64,000 nt of DNA from Patescibacteria group bacterium (GTDB lineage: Bacteria; Patescibacteriota; Patescibacteriia; 2-12-FULL-60-25), in contig JALNYW010000001.1 in assembly GCA_023229665.1 (NCBI GenBank), positions 186,001 through 250,000 of the forward strand, read 5' to 3'. The notes below the pieces were generated by a model. The model was given only the letters and a program-made list of their open reading frames with translations, did no database searches and had not been told where the DNA came from. Position numbers and translations under genes: made by a program. Positions 51,579 to 58,701 of the stretch are shown piece after piece (the stretch's first letter is position 1; the number at the start of each line of letters is the position of its first letter).

Positions 51579-52949
51579 ATGAAAAAGCCCCAGGTCGTTT
51601 TCGAATGCTCCAACTGCGGCGCCCAATCCACCAAATGGGCGGGCCAATGCGCCGAATGCGGAAAATGGGGCACCATCGCCCAGGGCGTGGTCGCGGCTTC
51701 TTCCGGCGCTTCGCAGACGGCTTCCAAGCCGGGTAAGACGCAATCCTTCTCAGAGTTGGTCAGCCAAGAGCAAGCTCCACGCACGGCCACAGGTTTTGGA
51801 CCTTGGGATCGTCTCTTGTCGGGCGGACTCGTCGCCGGTTCAGTGACGCTTCTCGGCGGCGAACCCGGCATCGGCAAATCGACTTTGCTTGCACAGGCCG
51901 CCATCGCATCCGCTGCCAAAGGCGCCGCCGTTGTTTATGTGACGGGCGAAGAGTCTCCATCCCAAGTGGCTTTGCGCTTGAAGCGTCTGTCCCCCGCCCT
52001 GCCGCCATCCCTTTCTTTTTTGGATGAAACTGACGCGCTCACCATCGCCGCGACCATTGAAATGACCAAACCCGGTCTCGTGATCGTGGATTCGGTGCAG
52101 GCCATGCGCCATGCCGACGTCCCCGGCGAAGCCGGAAGCATTTCACAAGTAAAAGCTTCGGCCGCCGTTGTCTCTGCCGCTGCAAAGAAAGCGAATGTCC
52201 CCGTGATTCTCGTCGGACAAGTAAATAAGGATGGCGATTTAGCCGGTCCGCGCTTGCTCGAGCACTTGGTTGATACGGTGGTGATGATGGAAGGCGACCG
52301 CCAGCAGTCTTTCCGTTTATTGCGCGTGGTGAAGCATCGTTTTGGCGCGACGGAGGACGTGGCGCTTTTCGCGATGAAAGAAAGCGGACTTGAAGAGGTT
52401 TTAGATCCATCTGCGGCTTTGCTCGCCGACCGTCCGAAGAATGTCTCCGGTACGGTCGTGAGTTGTTTGATGGAGGGTTCTAGGCCCTTACTTGTCGAAT
52501 TGCAGGCTTTAGTCACTCCGGCTGGCTTCGGTACACCCATGCGCCGAGTTTCCGGCGTGGAATTGAACCGCACGGGTTTATTGCTCGCCGTTCTCGGTCG
52601 TCGTGCCGGGTTTGGCTTTGGAGATCAGGATGCGTTCGTGAATACCATCGGCGGCGTGGAAGCCAAGGACCCGTCGGTGGATTTGGCCGTGTGTCTCGCA
52701 CTCGCATCTGCGAAAGCGGATAAACCTTTGCCGGAAGACCTGGTGGCCTGGGGAGAAGTTGGTTTGGCTGGCGAATTGCGTCCGGTCGGACGACAGGAAG
52801 CGCGTTTGAAGGAAGCCGCCCGTCTCGGATTCAAAACCGCCCTGGTTCCTGCACAAAAAGAACCGATCCAGGCGCCGGCTGGATTGCGAGTCGTGCAATG
52901 CGCGATGTTGAAGGAAGCTATCCGAACCGCTATTCCCGGTGTGCTGTAA
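51579..52949 (+). CDS. radA: DNA repair protein RadA
   Basis: RecA-like ATPase for branch migration in recombination, 456 residues from ATG 51579. The N-terminal zinc finger is CSNCGAQSTKWAGQCAECG, Walker A is GGEPGIGKSTL, and YVTGEESPSQVALR follows. The RadA KNRFG motif is present as KHRFGATEDVA. The C-terminal Lon-like domain has IGGVEAKDPSVDLAVCLALA. Its end overlaps the end of recG by 20 bases, tail to tail. Confidence 0.96.
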   Translation: MKKPQVVFECSNCGAQSTKWAGQCAECGKWGTIAQGVVAASSGASQTASKPGKTQSFSELVSQEQAPRTATGFGPWDRLLSGGLVAGSVTLLGGEPGIGKSTLLAQAAIASAAKGAAVVYVTGEESPSQVALRLKRLSPALPPSLSFLDETDALTIAATIEMTKPGLVIVDSVQAMRHADVPGEAGSISQVKASAAVVSAAAKKANVPVILVGQVNKDGDLAGPRLLEHLVDTVVMMEGDRQQSFRLLRVVKHRFGATEDVALFAMKESGLEEVLDPSAALLADRPKNVSGTVVSCLMEGSRPLLVELQALVTPAGFGTPMRRVSGVELNRTGLLLAVLGRRAGFGFGDQDAFVNTIGGVEAKDPSVDLAVCLALASAKADKPLPEDLVAWGEVGLAGELRPVGRQEARLKEAARLGFKTALVPAQKEPIQAPAGLRVVQCAMLKEAIRTAIPGVL

Positions 52950-54957
52950 CGCGTAAACGTTCAACTTCCCGTTTCAGAACGGGGTGTTTTATTAGCTCCG
53001 GATCTTCATCCACGATTTTTGCGGCGTCACTTTGCGCTTTGGCGATGATATCGGTGTCCGTGAGTCTCGCAATACGCAAGCCAAGCTCACCGCTTTGTTG
53101 CGTGCCGAATAGATTTCCACTACCCCGACGTTTCAAGTCTTCTTCTGATAAACGGAAACCGTCGCTGATGGTTTCAAGCAATTTCAAGCGCTGGAATGAT
53201 TCTCCTTCCGCATCCGTCAGCAAATAGCACGAACTAGCCAAGTTGGATCGCCCGACGCGGCCGCGTAATTGGTGAAGTTGGGCTAAGCCGAAGCGTTCCG
53301 CGCCTTCAATAGCGATGATGGTCGCATTCGGAACATCCACGCCGACTTCAATCACCGTGGTGGAAACCAAAACTGGCGTCTCTCCATCAATAAACTTTTG
53401 CATGGCTTCCTCTTTTTCCTTCGCCTTCATGCGGCCATGCAATAAACCGATTTTAATGCCTTCAAGTGGGCCTTTGGATAGTCGCTTAGCCTCTTCCGTC
53501 GCGCTGGAAATGCCGAGCGCATCCGAAGGGTCAATCAGAGGGCAAACCACGAAGACGCGTTCTTTCCTTTCGACGGCCTCGCGCATGGCTGCATAAGCCT
53601 TATCGCGATTATTCCCATGGCAAACCGTAGTTTTGATTGGTAAACGTCCGGCAGGCTTTTCCATAATCACCGAGACTTCCAAATCGCCATACATGGTTAA
53701 AGCCAAAGAACGCGGAATGGGCGTCGCGGTCATGCTGAGTAGATGCGGCACCTTTCCATCCGTGCGCCAGGAAACGACGAGGGTTTCGCGCTGGTCTACG
53801 CCAAAACGATGCTGTTCATCCACCACGGCCAAGGCGAGGTCCGCAGGCAGGCGCTTGGCTTCTAAGAGCGCATGGGTTCCCACGAAGACCGCGTTCCCCT
53901 GCTTCACCATGTCTTCCCAGCCTTCGGTTTTCTCGGTGCGCGTAATCAAAACGAGTGGAATGGGGAGCGTCCCGTACAATCTCCGTAATGCGGCATAGTG
54001 TTGTTTGGCTAGGATATCCGTCGGCGCAAGTAAAGCCGCAGATCCGCCCGCATGTTGGACATGGGCCATCAAAAACGCGGCGACCACGGTTTTGCCGGAG
54101 CCGACGTCGCCCTGGATCAGGCGGCGCATCGGTCGCGTGCTTTCCATATCCTTAAGCGCGGCCCAGGCTGCTCGTTTTTGATCGCCGGTTAATCCATACG
54201 GCAATTTCTTCACGAAGTTCTTGGCGAAGTTCTCATCAAAAGGTACGGGCGGCGCGCCATGGATGTCCGCATCTTTACGCGCAGCTCTTAATGCGACTTG
54301 ATAGGCTAGCATTTCAATATACGCCAAAGCCTTTCGTCCCTCTTCCGCTTCTTCGATGGATTCCGGTTGGTGGATCTTCTTCAAATTTTTGATGAACTCG
54401 ACAGTTTCTTCGGCGGTTTCCAAACCAATAGTGTCGGTAGAAAGATTCTCGAATGCGTACGCCATTAAACGACGATAGGTTTTTTGCGCGAGCGTTCCGG
54501 ATAAGCCATAGACCGGCGCAAGTTTACCTGCGGCGAGCGTATCTTTCTCAGTAGATTCCCACAGCGGATTTACCAGAGTCTTTCCAAAACGTGGATCGTA
54601 TTTCACTTTGCCGGATAAGAAAATTTCGCGGCCTTCAACGAATTCCGTCAAAACCCAGGGCTGGTTAAAAAAGTTGGTGGTGAGCTTGCCGGTCGCATCT
54701 GACACGCTGAGCTTGAAGACCTGGAACCGTTTGCGGAACGTATTCACTTTCGCGCATTTCTCCACTTTTACTTTGAGCGTGACATTCTCCCCCGCCATCG
54801 CCTCGCGGATGCTGGTGATTTTGGAATAGTCGTCGTAACGACGCGGAATGGTCAGGAAGAGGTCTTCAATGGTACGGATGCCCAAAGACTCCCACGCATG
54901 CCGAACCGACGGCGTCGCGCCTTTTACGAAGGATACGGGTTCATCCCAGCGGAGCAT
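52930..54957 (-). CDS. recG: ATP-dependent DNA helicase RecG
   Basis: Branch-migrating helicase that rescues stalled forks, 675 residues. N-terminal wedge/OB domain (TIEDLFLTIPRRYDDYSKI, VTLKVKVEKC), Walker A in QGDVGSGKTVVAAF, DEQH in VVDEQHRFGVDQRETL, and motif VI QLHQLRGRVGRSNLASSC. It lies downstream of the tRNA-Arg terminator; TAGGAT ends about six bases before the ATG, another leaderless candidate. Confidence 0.96.
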   Translation of the reverse strand: MLRWDEPVSFVKGATPSVRHAWESLGIRTIEDLFLTIPRRYDDYSKITSIREAMAGENVTLKVKVEKCAKVNTFRKRFQVFKLSVSDATGKLTTNFFNQPWVLTEFVEGREIFLSGKVKYDPRFGKTLVNPLWESTEKDTLAAGKLAPVYGLSGTLAQKTYRRLMAYAFENLSTDTIGLETAEETVEFIKNLKKIHQPESIEEAEEGRKALAYIEMLAYQVALRAARKDADIHGAPPVPFDENFAKNFVKKLPYGLTGDQKRAAWAALKDMESTRPMRRLIQGDVGSGKTVVAAFLMAHVQHAGGSAALLAPTDILAKQHYAALRRLYGTLPIPLVLITRTEKTEGWEDMVKQGNAVFVGTHALLEAKRLPADLALAVVDEQHRFGVDQRETLVVSWRTDGKVPHLLSMTATPIPRSLALTMYGDLEVSVIMEKPAGRLPIKTTVCHGNNRDKAYAAMREAVERKERVFVVCPLIDPSDALGISSATEEAKRLSKGPLEGIKIGLLHGRMKAKEKEEAMQKFIDGETPVLVSTTVIEVGVDVPNATIIAIEGAERFGLAQLHQLRGRVGRSNLASSCYLLTDAEGESFQRLKLLETISDGFRLSEEDLKRRGSGNLFGTQQSGELGLRIARLTDTDIIAKAQSDAAKIVDEDPELIKHPVLKREVERLRVTAHRE

Positions 54958-54976
54958 GGCCTGATCCTAGCACAAC

Positions 54977-55005
54977 AAAAAACCCCGGCATAAACCGGGG
55001 TTTTT
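54977..55005. terminator. Terminator after tRNA-Arg
   Basis: AAAAAACCCCGG (54977-54988), loop CATAAA, CCGGGGTTTTT (54995-55005); T-runs on both strands. It separates tRNA-Arg from recG. Confidence 0.88.
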
Positions 55006-55008
55006 CGA

Positions 55009-55085
55009 TGGTGCGGCCATGTCGATTCGAACGACAGACCTCTTCCTTCGCAGGGAAGCGCTCTATCCAGCTGAGCTATGGCCGC
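55009..55085 (-). tRNA. tRNA-Arg, anticodon GCG
   Basis: 77 bases with encoded CCA. Acceptor stem GCGGCCA pairs with TGGCCGC, D arm GCTC/GAGC, anticodon stem CTTCC/GGAAG around loop CTGCGAA (anticodon GCG, 55051-55049), T arm TGTCG/CGACA with loop TTCGAAT. Discriminator A73 and A in the D loop fit tRNA-Arg. A GCG anticodon is unusual for bacteria, which normally use ACG edited to ICG. It follows the 55109 gene by 23 bases. Confidence 0.93.
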
Positions 55086-55108
55086 AGATTTGCTTTCTAA
55101 ACCGGAGT

Positions 55109-55618
55109 CTAAAGACGCAAAAGCCGGGCAACTATATCCGATAAATGCTCACTTTGCAAGTCCATATCCTCCTTTAAGTATTGGCGCAGGTGGTTGCGGA
55201 GGGTTATGGGGTCCTGAGCCTCCAGTTCGACGCGTAAACGGGGCACCAGGGGGCTTTTCGCGTCAATATAGAGGACTTTTACGAATGGGGGCTGATAGAC
55301 GATGGAGAACTGGTCCAAATCCTGGAACATCATCAAACGTCCGTTCCAAACGATGCCATTATCCCCTACCTGGACCAGGATCTTTTCCGGGTCTTTATTG
55401 CCAACCAAAAGCAGCAAAATCCCCATCAGCAAAATGATGAAGGCGAAGAGGAAATTCGCCGTCCAGACGGCATAGGCCATCAAGGTAACGGCGATTAATG
55501 CCATCACGAAATACCACGCCGGGCCGCGGTCGAATTTCATGAACGCCGGCGCTTCCCAAACAAAGCGGTCTTGGCTTGAGATGACGGCATCTTCCACCTG
55601 GGGCGGAAAGGATCGCAT
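55109..55618 (-). CDS. PH-domain-like membrane protein, 169 residues
   Basis: Two adjacent membrane segments near 35-72 (WYFVMALIAVTLMAYAVW, FAFIILLMGILLLLVG) followed by a beta-rich part with VQVGDNGIVWNGRLMMFQDL and a helical tail, in the manner of bacterial PH-like (YdbT/DUF304-type) proteins. Function unknown. An extended -10, TGT-TATACT, ends eight bases before the ATG. tRNA-Arg follows 23 bases downstream and may be on the same transcript. Confidence 0.7.
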   Translation of the reverse strand: MRSFPPQVEDAVISSQDRFVWEAPAFMKFDRGPAWYFVMALIAVTLMAYAVWTANFLFAFIILLMGILLLLVGNKDPEKILVQVGDNGIVWNGRLMMFQDLDQFSIVYQPPFVKVLYIDAKSPLVPRLRVELEAQDPITLRNHLRQYLKEDMDLQSEHLSDIVARLLRL

Positions 55619-55626
55619 ACCCCGCT

Positions 55627-55635
55627 AGTATAACA
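55627..55635 (-). promoter_or_regulatory. Extended -10 promoter, leaderless
   Basis: TGTTATACT on the minus strand; TATACT is 55632-55627, eight bases before ATG 55618. It may also drive tRNA-Arg. Confidence 0.6.
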
Positions 55636-55644
55636 TGAACCTTG

Positions 55645-56382
55645 CTATTTCATCTCTTTCGCATCCGTCAGCACTTCTTTCGCATGTTCCGCCGGCTTTA
55701 CCGTTTCGTACACTTTGGAAATCTTGAGATCCGGACCGATCAGAAAACTGACACGATTGGTGCCCATGTATTCGCGACCCATGAATTTCTTCTTGCCCCA
55801 GACTTTGTAGGCGTTCACTACCTCTTTCTCTTCATCGGCCAACAAAGTAAATGGTAGAGAATATTTCTCGACGAACTTCGCATGCTTCTTCACGGGATCA
55901 ATACTAATCCCCCACACGGTGATTCCCATCTTCTTAAAAGCGCCGTAATTATCGCGGATGGTGCAAGCTTCGACCGTGCATCCCGGAGTATCGTCCTTGG
56001 GATAGAAATAGATAAGCGTCCACTTCCCTTTTTGGTCTTTGAGCGAGTGCATCTTCCCCTTTTGGTCAGGCAGGGTGAAATCAGGCGCTTTGGAGCCGAC
56101 TTTAAGCATATGGGTAAGTTTACCATGTTTAACTGCCCCTTCGCGTTCCAGGATTTCTTTCTTCGCCGCCGCGCCCCAGGCATATCCGCCAATGGACCCG
56201 TCCGAGCGGACCACGCGATGGCAGGGCACGTTTTTCGTGTCGCGATTCTTATTTAAGGCATTGCCGACGGCCCGTGCGGCTCCGGGCGCGCCCATGGCCA
56301 TGGCCACTTCGCCATAGGTCATGGTTTTCCCCTTCGGGATTTTACGCACCACGTCATAGACGCGTTCGGTGAAGCTCTTCAT
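55645..56382 (-). CDS. Fusion of MGMT-type alkyltransferase domain and BCP peroxiredoxin
   Basis: 245 residues from ATG 56382. Residues 1-90 are the DNA-binding and active-site domain of O6-alkylguanine-DNA alkyltransferase: YGEVAMAMGAPGAARAVGNAL and the acceptor Cys in NVPCHRVVRSDGSIGGYAWG. From about residue 92 comes a full peroxiredoxin of the BCP type: KVGSKAPDFTLPDQ, the peroxidatic Cys in DDTPGCTVEAC with a second Cys five residues on, and GTNRVSFLIGPD. The usual N-terminal alkyltransferase domain is absent. The fusion couples alkylation and peroxide defence in one chain. Confidence 0.9.
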   Translation of the reverse strand: MKSFTERVYDVVRKIPKGKTMTYGEVAMAMGAPGAARAVGNALNKNRDTKNVPCHRVVRSDGSIGGYAWGAAAKKEILEREGAVKHGKLTHMLKVGSKAPDFTLPDQKGKMHSLKDQKGKWTLIYFYPKDDTPGCTVEACTIRDNYGAFKKMGITVWGISIDPVKKHAKFVEKYSLPFTLLADEEKEVVNAYKVWGKKKFMGREYMGTNRVSFLIGPDLKISKVYETVKPAEHAKEVLTDAKEMK

Positions 56383-56388
56383 GTGTTC

Positions 56389-56468
56389 AAGTATCAAGTA
56401 ACAAGTAACAAATAACAAGGGATACAAAAACCGGGCCGAAGCCCGTATTTTTGATACTTGCTACTTGA
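56389..56468. repeat. Degenerate AAGTAACA/AAGTATC repeat flanking a hairpin
   Basis: Arms of AAGTATC, AAGTAAC, AAGTAAC and AAATAAC lead into AAAAACCGGGC, loop, GCCCGTATTTTT and GATACTTGCTACTTG. The layout matches 51492-51578. The core can terminate on both strands; the last bases overlap the end of the XRE gene. Confidence 0.6.
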
Positions 56469-56682
56469 TCAGCTCCTCCACCGGGCAACCGAAGACGTTG
56501 GCGAGTCCGAGAAGGGTCTTGATGGTCGGGTTCTTATTCGCGCCCGATTCCAGCTTGATGATGGTGTTGTAGTTCACTTTCGCTTTCTTCGCGAGCTCCT
56601 CGCGGGAAAGGTCCAGCTTGGTGCGCTTTTTCTTGATGTTGCCGGCGATCTTATTCACGTTGTATTTGGGGGTCTTTGCCAT
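56461..56682 (-). CDS. XRE-family transcriptional regulator
   Basis: 73 residues from ATG 56682, which matches the end of a leader from a strong promoter. A single helix-turn-helix of the Cro/C1 type: LDLSREELAKKAKVNYNTII, then KLESGANKNPTIKTLLGLAN and VFGCPVEELIK. No other domain. It may regulate nearby genes, such as its downstream neighbour, the alkyltransferase-peroxiredoxin fusion, but no operator is proven. Confidence 0.9.
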   Translation of the reverse strand: MAKTPKYNVNKIAGNIKKKRTKLDLSREELAKKAKVNYNTIIKLESGANKNPTIKTLLGLANVFGCPVEELIK

Positions 56683-56719
56683 ATCAAAAGATTTCAATAT
56701 CAAACGGTACCGAGTCGGC

Positions 56720-56748
56720 ACTATAAATTTCCGAATAAGCGATGTCAA
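56720..56748 (-). promoter_or_regulatory. Promoter of the XRE regulator
   Basis: TTGACA (56748-56743), 17-base spacer, TATAGT (56725-56720) on the minus strand: a near-consensus sigma-70-type promoter. The leader is about 30 bases and lacks a Shine-Dalgarno. Confidence 0.75.
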
Positions 56749-56764
56749 GACTCGGGAGATAAAA

Positions 56765-56789
56765 AACCCGACGACTTTCGGCGTCAGGG
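56765..56789 (-). terminator. Terminator with the stop codon in its stem
   Basis: Minus strand CCCTGACG and CGTCGGG around CCGAAAGT, then six T. The TGA stop of the HAD gene (56786-56784) is within the stem. Confidence 0.85.
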
Positions 56790-57362
56790 CATCTCCGTGA
56801 GTCCGGAGGGTGTTTTGCCGACCTCAGCCCAACTCTTCACGACGACGATGTTCGGACCGGCGTCGATGATGTTGGCGTTGTGGGGCTGGCGGAAGAGACC
56901 CAGATTGGGGACGACCCCCATGAGCTGGGTCAGCTTGAGCAGGTCATCGTCGTAGAACCAGTCTAGACGGAGCTCCGTGACCACGGGGGCCTTGGAGACA
57001 CGCCGTCCGCTCGCGATGAACGGAAGGTCCACCTCGTGGGCCTTGAGCCACTGCCGAGCGAGGCTCGCGGCTTGCGGACTCGACGAGCTGACGATGAAGA
57101 GCTCGTGCTTGCGCTCGACGAGCTGCTGGATGCGCCGGAGCGCACCCGATACGGGCTCGAGCCGCTCGTGGTACTTCTTGGTCTCGTAGACCAAGCGCTG
57201 CACGTGGCGGTACCGCTTGAAAGCCTTTTGGCCGCAGTGCTTTTGCACGAGCTTCCGGCAGGCTTCCACCGGCACTTCGGCGTTGTACAGCTCCTTCAGG
57301 AGCGTGGCTTTGAGTCCGTGGCTGTCAACGACAAGCCCATGGAAATCCAAGCCGATTCTCAT
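56784..57362 (-). CDS. HAD-like hydrolase of unknown substrate
   Basis: 192 residues. Shortened HAD fold: motif I near the start, IGLDFHGLVVDSHG (Asp at 6), motif II SS in ELFIVSSSSPQAASLA, motif III Lys region, motif IV acidic YDDDLL. The nucleophile Asp has the order DFHG rather than DxDG, which is unusual, so activity should be checked. The ATG follows GGAGGTC. Codons favour GAG, CTC and AAG, and the stop is in the terminator stem: a solitary unit. Confidence 0.72.
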   Translation of the reverse strand: MRIGLDFHGLVVDSHGLKATLLKELYNAEVPVEACRKLVQKHCGQKAFKRYRHVQRLVYETKKYHERLEPVSGALRRIQQLVERKHELFIVSSSSPQAASLARQWLKAHEVDLPFIASGRRVSKAPVVTELRLDWFYDDDLLKLTQLMGVVPNLGLFRQPHNANIIDAGPNIVVVKSWAEVGKTPSGLTEMP

Positions 57363-57420
57363 TTCTGACCTCCGGCCTGGTTATGGGTTGATGGTTGAGG
57401 GGGTTCGAGGAGCTGGCGGG

Positions 57421-57449
57421 AGATTAGAGGAAATTCCGGGAAAAATCAA
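57421..57449 (-). promoter_or_regulatory. Promoter of the HAD gene
   Basis: TTGATT (57449-57444), 17-base spacer, TAATCT (57426-57421) on the minus strand. The 14 bases TTGATTTTTCCCGG repeat at 14787. Confidence 0.7.
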
Positions 57450-57454
57450 CGGTC

Positions 57455-57484
57455 AAAACACCCCGACGTACAACGGGGTGTTTT
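57455..57484. terminator. Bidirectional terminator
   Basis: AAAACACCCCG (57455-57465) and CGGGGTGTTTT (57474-57484); ends the 57501 gene on the minus strand. Confidence 0.85.
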
Positions 57485-57500
57485 CTTGGCTTATGTAAGC

Positions 57501-57773
57501 CTAATAATTGATTTCAACCTTGGCTCCGGTCGGACAGGGGGCGAACTCACACCGCGGCCCCGTGCGACCGACATAAGAGCCATCCGGGCATTGTTTGGCT
57601 TCCATGGTGCAGACGACGCCTCCCGGCCCGCCATCCGGTTCAACAGGCATTGGGCGTTCCACGTAGGAAGGGCCGCGCATCGTCCCGCCAAAAAGCACAT
57701 AGGCGCCGAGAACGATGACCGTAAGTCCGAGAAGGCCGATGGCGAGCCAAAGGCCGGTTTTGTCTTGGTTCAT
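57501..57773 (-). CDS. Small membrane-anchored Cys-rich protein, 90 residues
   Basis: Starts at ATG 57773; an earlier ATG at 57797 is ruled out because TATACT (57807-57802) lies only four bases upstream. One membrane segment (GLWLAIGLLGLTVIVLGAYV) then a short external motif VVCTMEAKQCPDGSYVGRTG with four Cys and CEFAPCP, a pattern I associate with small CPR surface proteins. Function unknown. Confidence 0.75.
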   Translation of the reverse strand: MNQDKTGLWLAIGLLGLTVIVLGAYVLFGGTMRGPSYVERPMPVEPDGGPGGVVCTMEAKQCPDGSYVGRTGPRCEFAPCPTGAKVEINY

Positions 57774-57801
57774 AAGGAAGAATTTATTTTTAATCATCCT
57801 A

Positions 57802-57810
57802 AGTATAACA
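57802..57810 (-). promoter_or_regulatory. Extended -10 promoter for the 57501 gene
   Basis: TGTTATACT on the minus strand; leader to ATG 57773 is about 20 bases. Confidence 0.55.
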
Positions 57811-57827
57811 CGGCCAAATACCGGCCC

Positions 57828-57858
57828 TTGACCCTCACGTAACGTTAGGCTTTAGTCT
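57828..57858 (+). promoter_or_regulatory. MerR-type promoter with 19-base spacer and operator
   Basis: TTGACC (57828-57833), a 19-base spacer, TAGTCT (57853-57858). The over-long spacer is the hallmark of MerR-controlled promoters. An inverted repeat ACCCTCACGT (57831-57840) and ACGTTAGGCT (57842-57851) lies within the spacer. It would autoregulate the MerR gene at 57899. Confidence 0.75.
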
Positions 57859-57898
57859 CTGCATCAGGTGAGGTCGACACCCATCACTTCCCTGCCCT

Positions 57899-58666
57899 AT
57901 GCCCTACACCGTCAACAAATTAGCCCAACTCGCAGGCGTAAGCGTGCGCACGCTTCATTACTACGATGAGGTTGGTTTGTTGAAGCCGTCCAAGATCGAA
58001 AAGAACGGCTATCGGTCATACGAAGAACGCGAGCTGCTCAAACTGCAGCAAATCATGTTCTTCCGCGAACTCGACTTTCCGGTCGAGGAGATCAAAAAGA
58101 TCATGTCGTCCCCTGCGTTCGACATGCGTCAGGCCTTGCGTGATCACCGGGTCATGATCGAGCTGAAGAAAAAGCGTTTGGCAGGATTGATCAAAACCAT
58201 CGACAAAACTATTCAAAAACTTGATTCCAAAAAACCTATGGACGAAAAAGACATGCAGGAAGCGTTCGATACGTTCGGCGAAGACACCGTGAAGAAATAC
58301 GCTGAAGAAGTGAAACAGCGCTGGGGCCATACCGAGGCGTATAAGCAATCCATGGAGCGCTATGCGAAGACGACCAAGGAGGATATGGAGAAGTACAAGA
58401 AAGATGCTGATATCTTCATGAAGAAAGCGGCTGAAGTCTCCGCGCATGGCGCACTCAGTCCGGAATTCCAGGAGATTATCGCGCAGCACTTCGACGCCTT
58501 GCGCACCTGGTACGAACCGAACTTCGAAATGTATCGCGGTTTGGCCAAGATGTACGTGGATGACCCGCGTTTCACGGCCTACTACGAAAAGTACAAGCCG
58601 GGTCTTGCTAAGATCTTCAGCGAGGCCATGCTTTACTACGCCGATCAAAACGAGCCGAAGAAATAA
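57899..58666 (+). CDS. MerR-family regulator with TipAS-like domain
   Basis: 255 residues. Winged helix-turn-helix at the N terminus (YTVNKLAQLAGVSVRTLHYY, DEVGLLKPSKIEKNGYRSY), a coiled-coil dimer helix (about 75-115) and a C-terminal TipAS-like drug-binding domain (VKQRWGHTEAYKQSMERY, QEIIAQHFDALRTWYEPN). Such proteins sense hydrophobic drugs and switch promoters with long spacers, like the one just upstream. A terminator follows. Confidence 0.92.
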   Translation: MPYTVNKLAQLAGVSVRTLHYYDEVGLLKPSKIEKNGYRSYEERELLKLQQIMFFRELDFPVEEIKKIMSSPAFDMRQALRDHRVMIELKKKRLAGLIKTIDKTIQKLDSKKPMDEKDMQEAFDTFGEDTVKKYAEEVKQRWGHTEAYKQSMERYAKTTKEDMEKYKKDADIFMKKAAEVSAHGALSPEFQEIIAQHFDALRTWYEPNFEMYRGLAKMYVDDPRFTAYYEKYKPGLAKIFSEAMLYYADQNEPKK

Positions 58667-58675
58667 ATAGAAAGT

Positions 58676-58701
58676 AAAACCACCCCAGGAGGGGTGGTTT
58701 T
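58676..58701. terminator. Bidirectional terminator between convergent units
   Basis: AAAACCACCCC (58676-58686), loop AGGA, GGGGTGGTTTT (58691-58701). Ends both the MerR gene and the long minus-strand operon. Confidence 0.9.
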
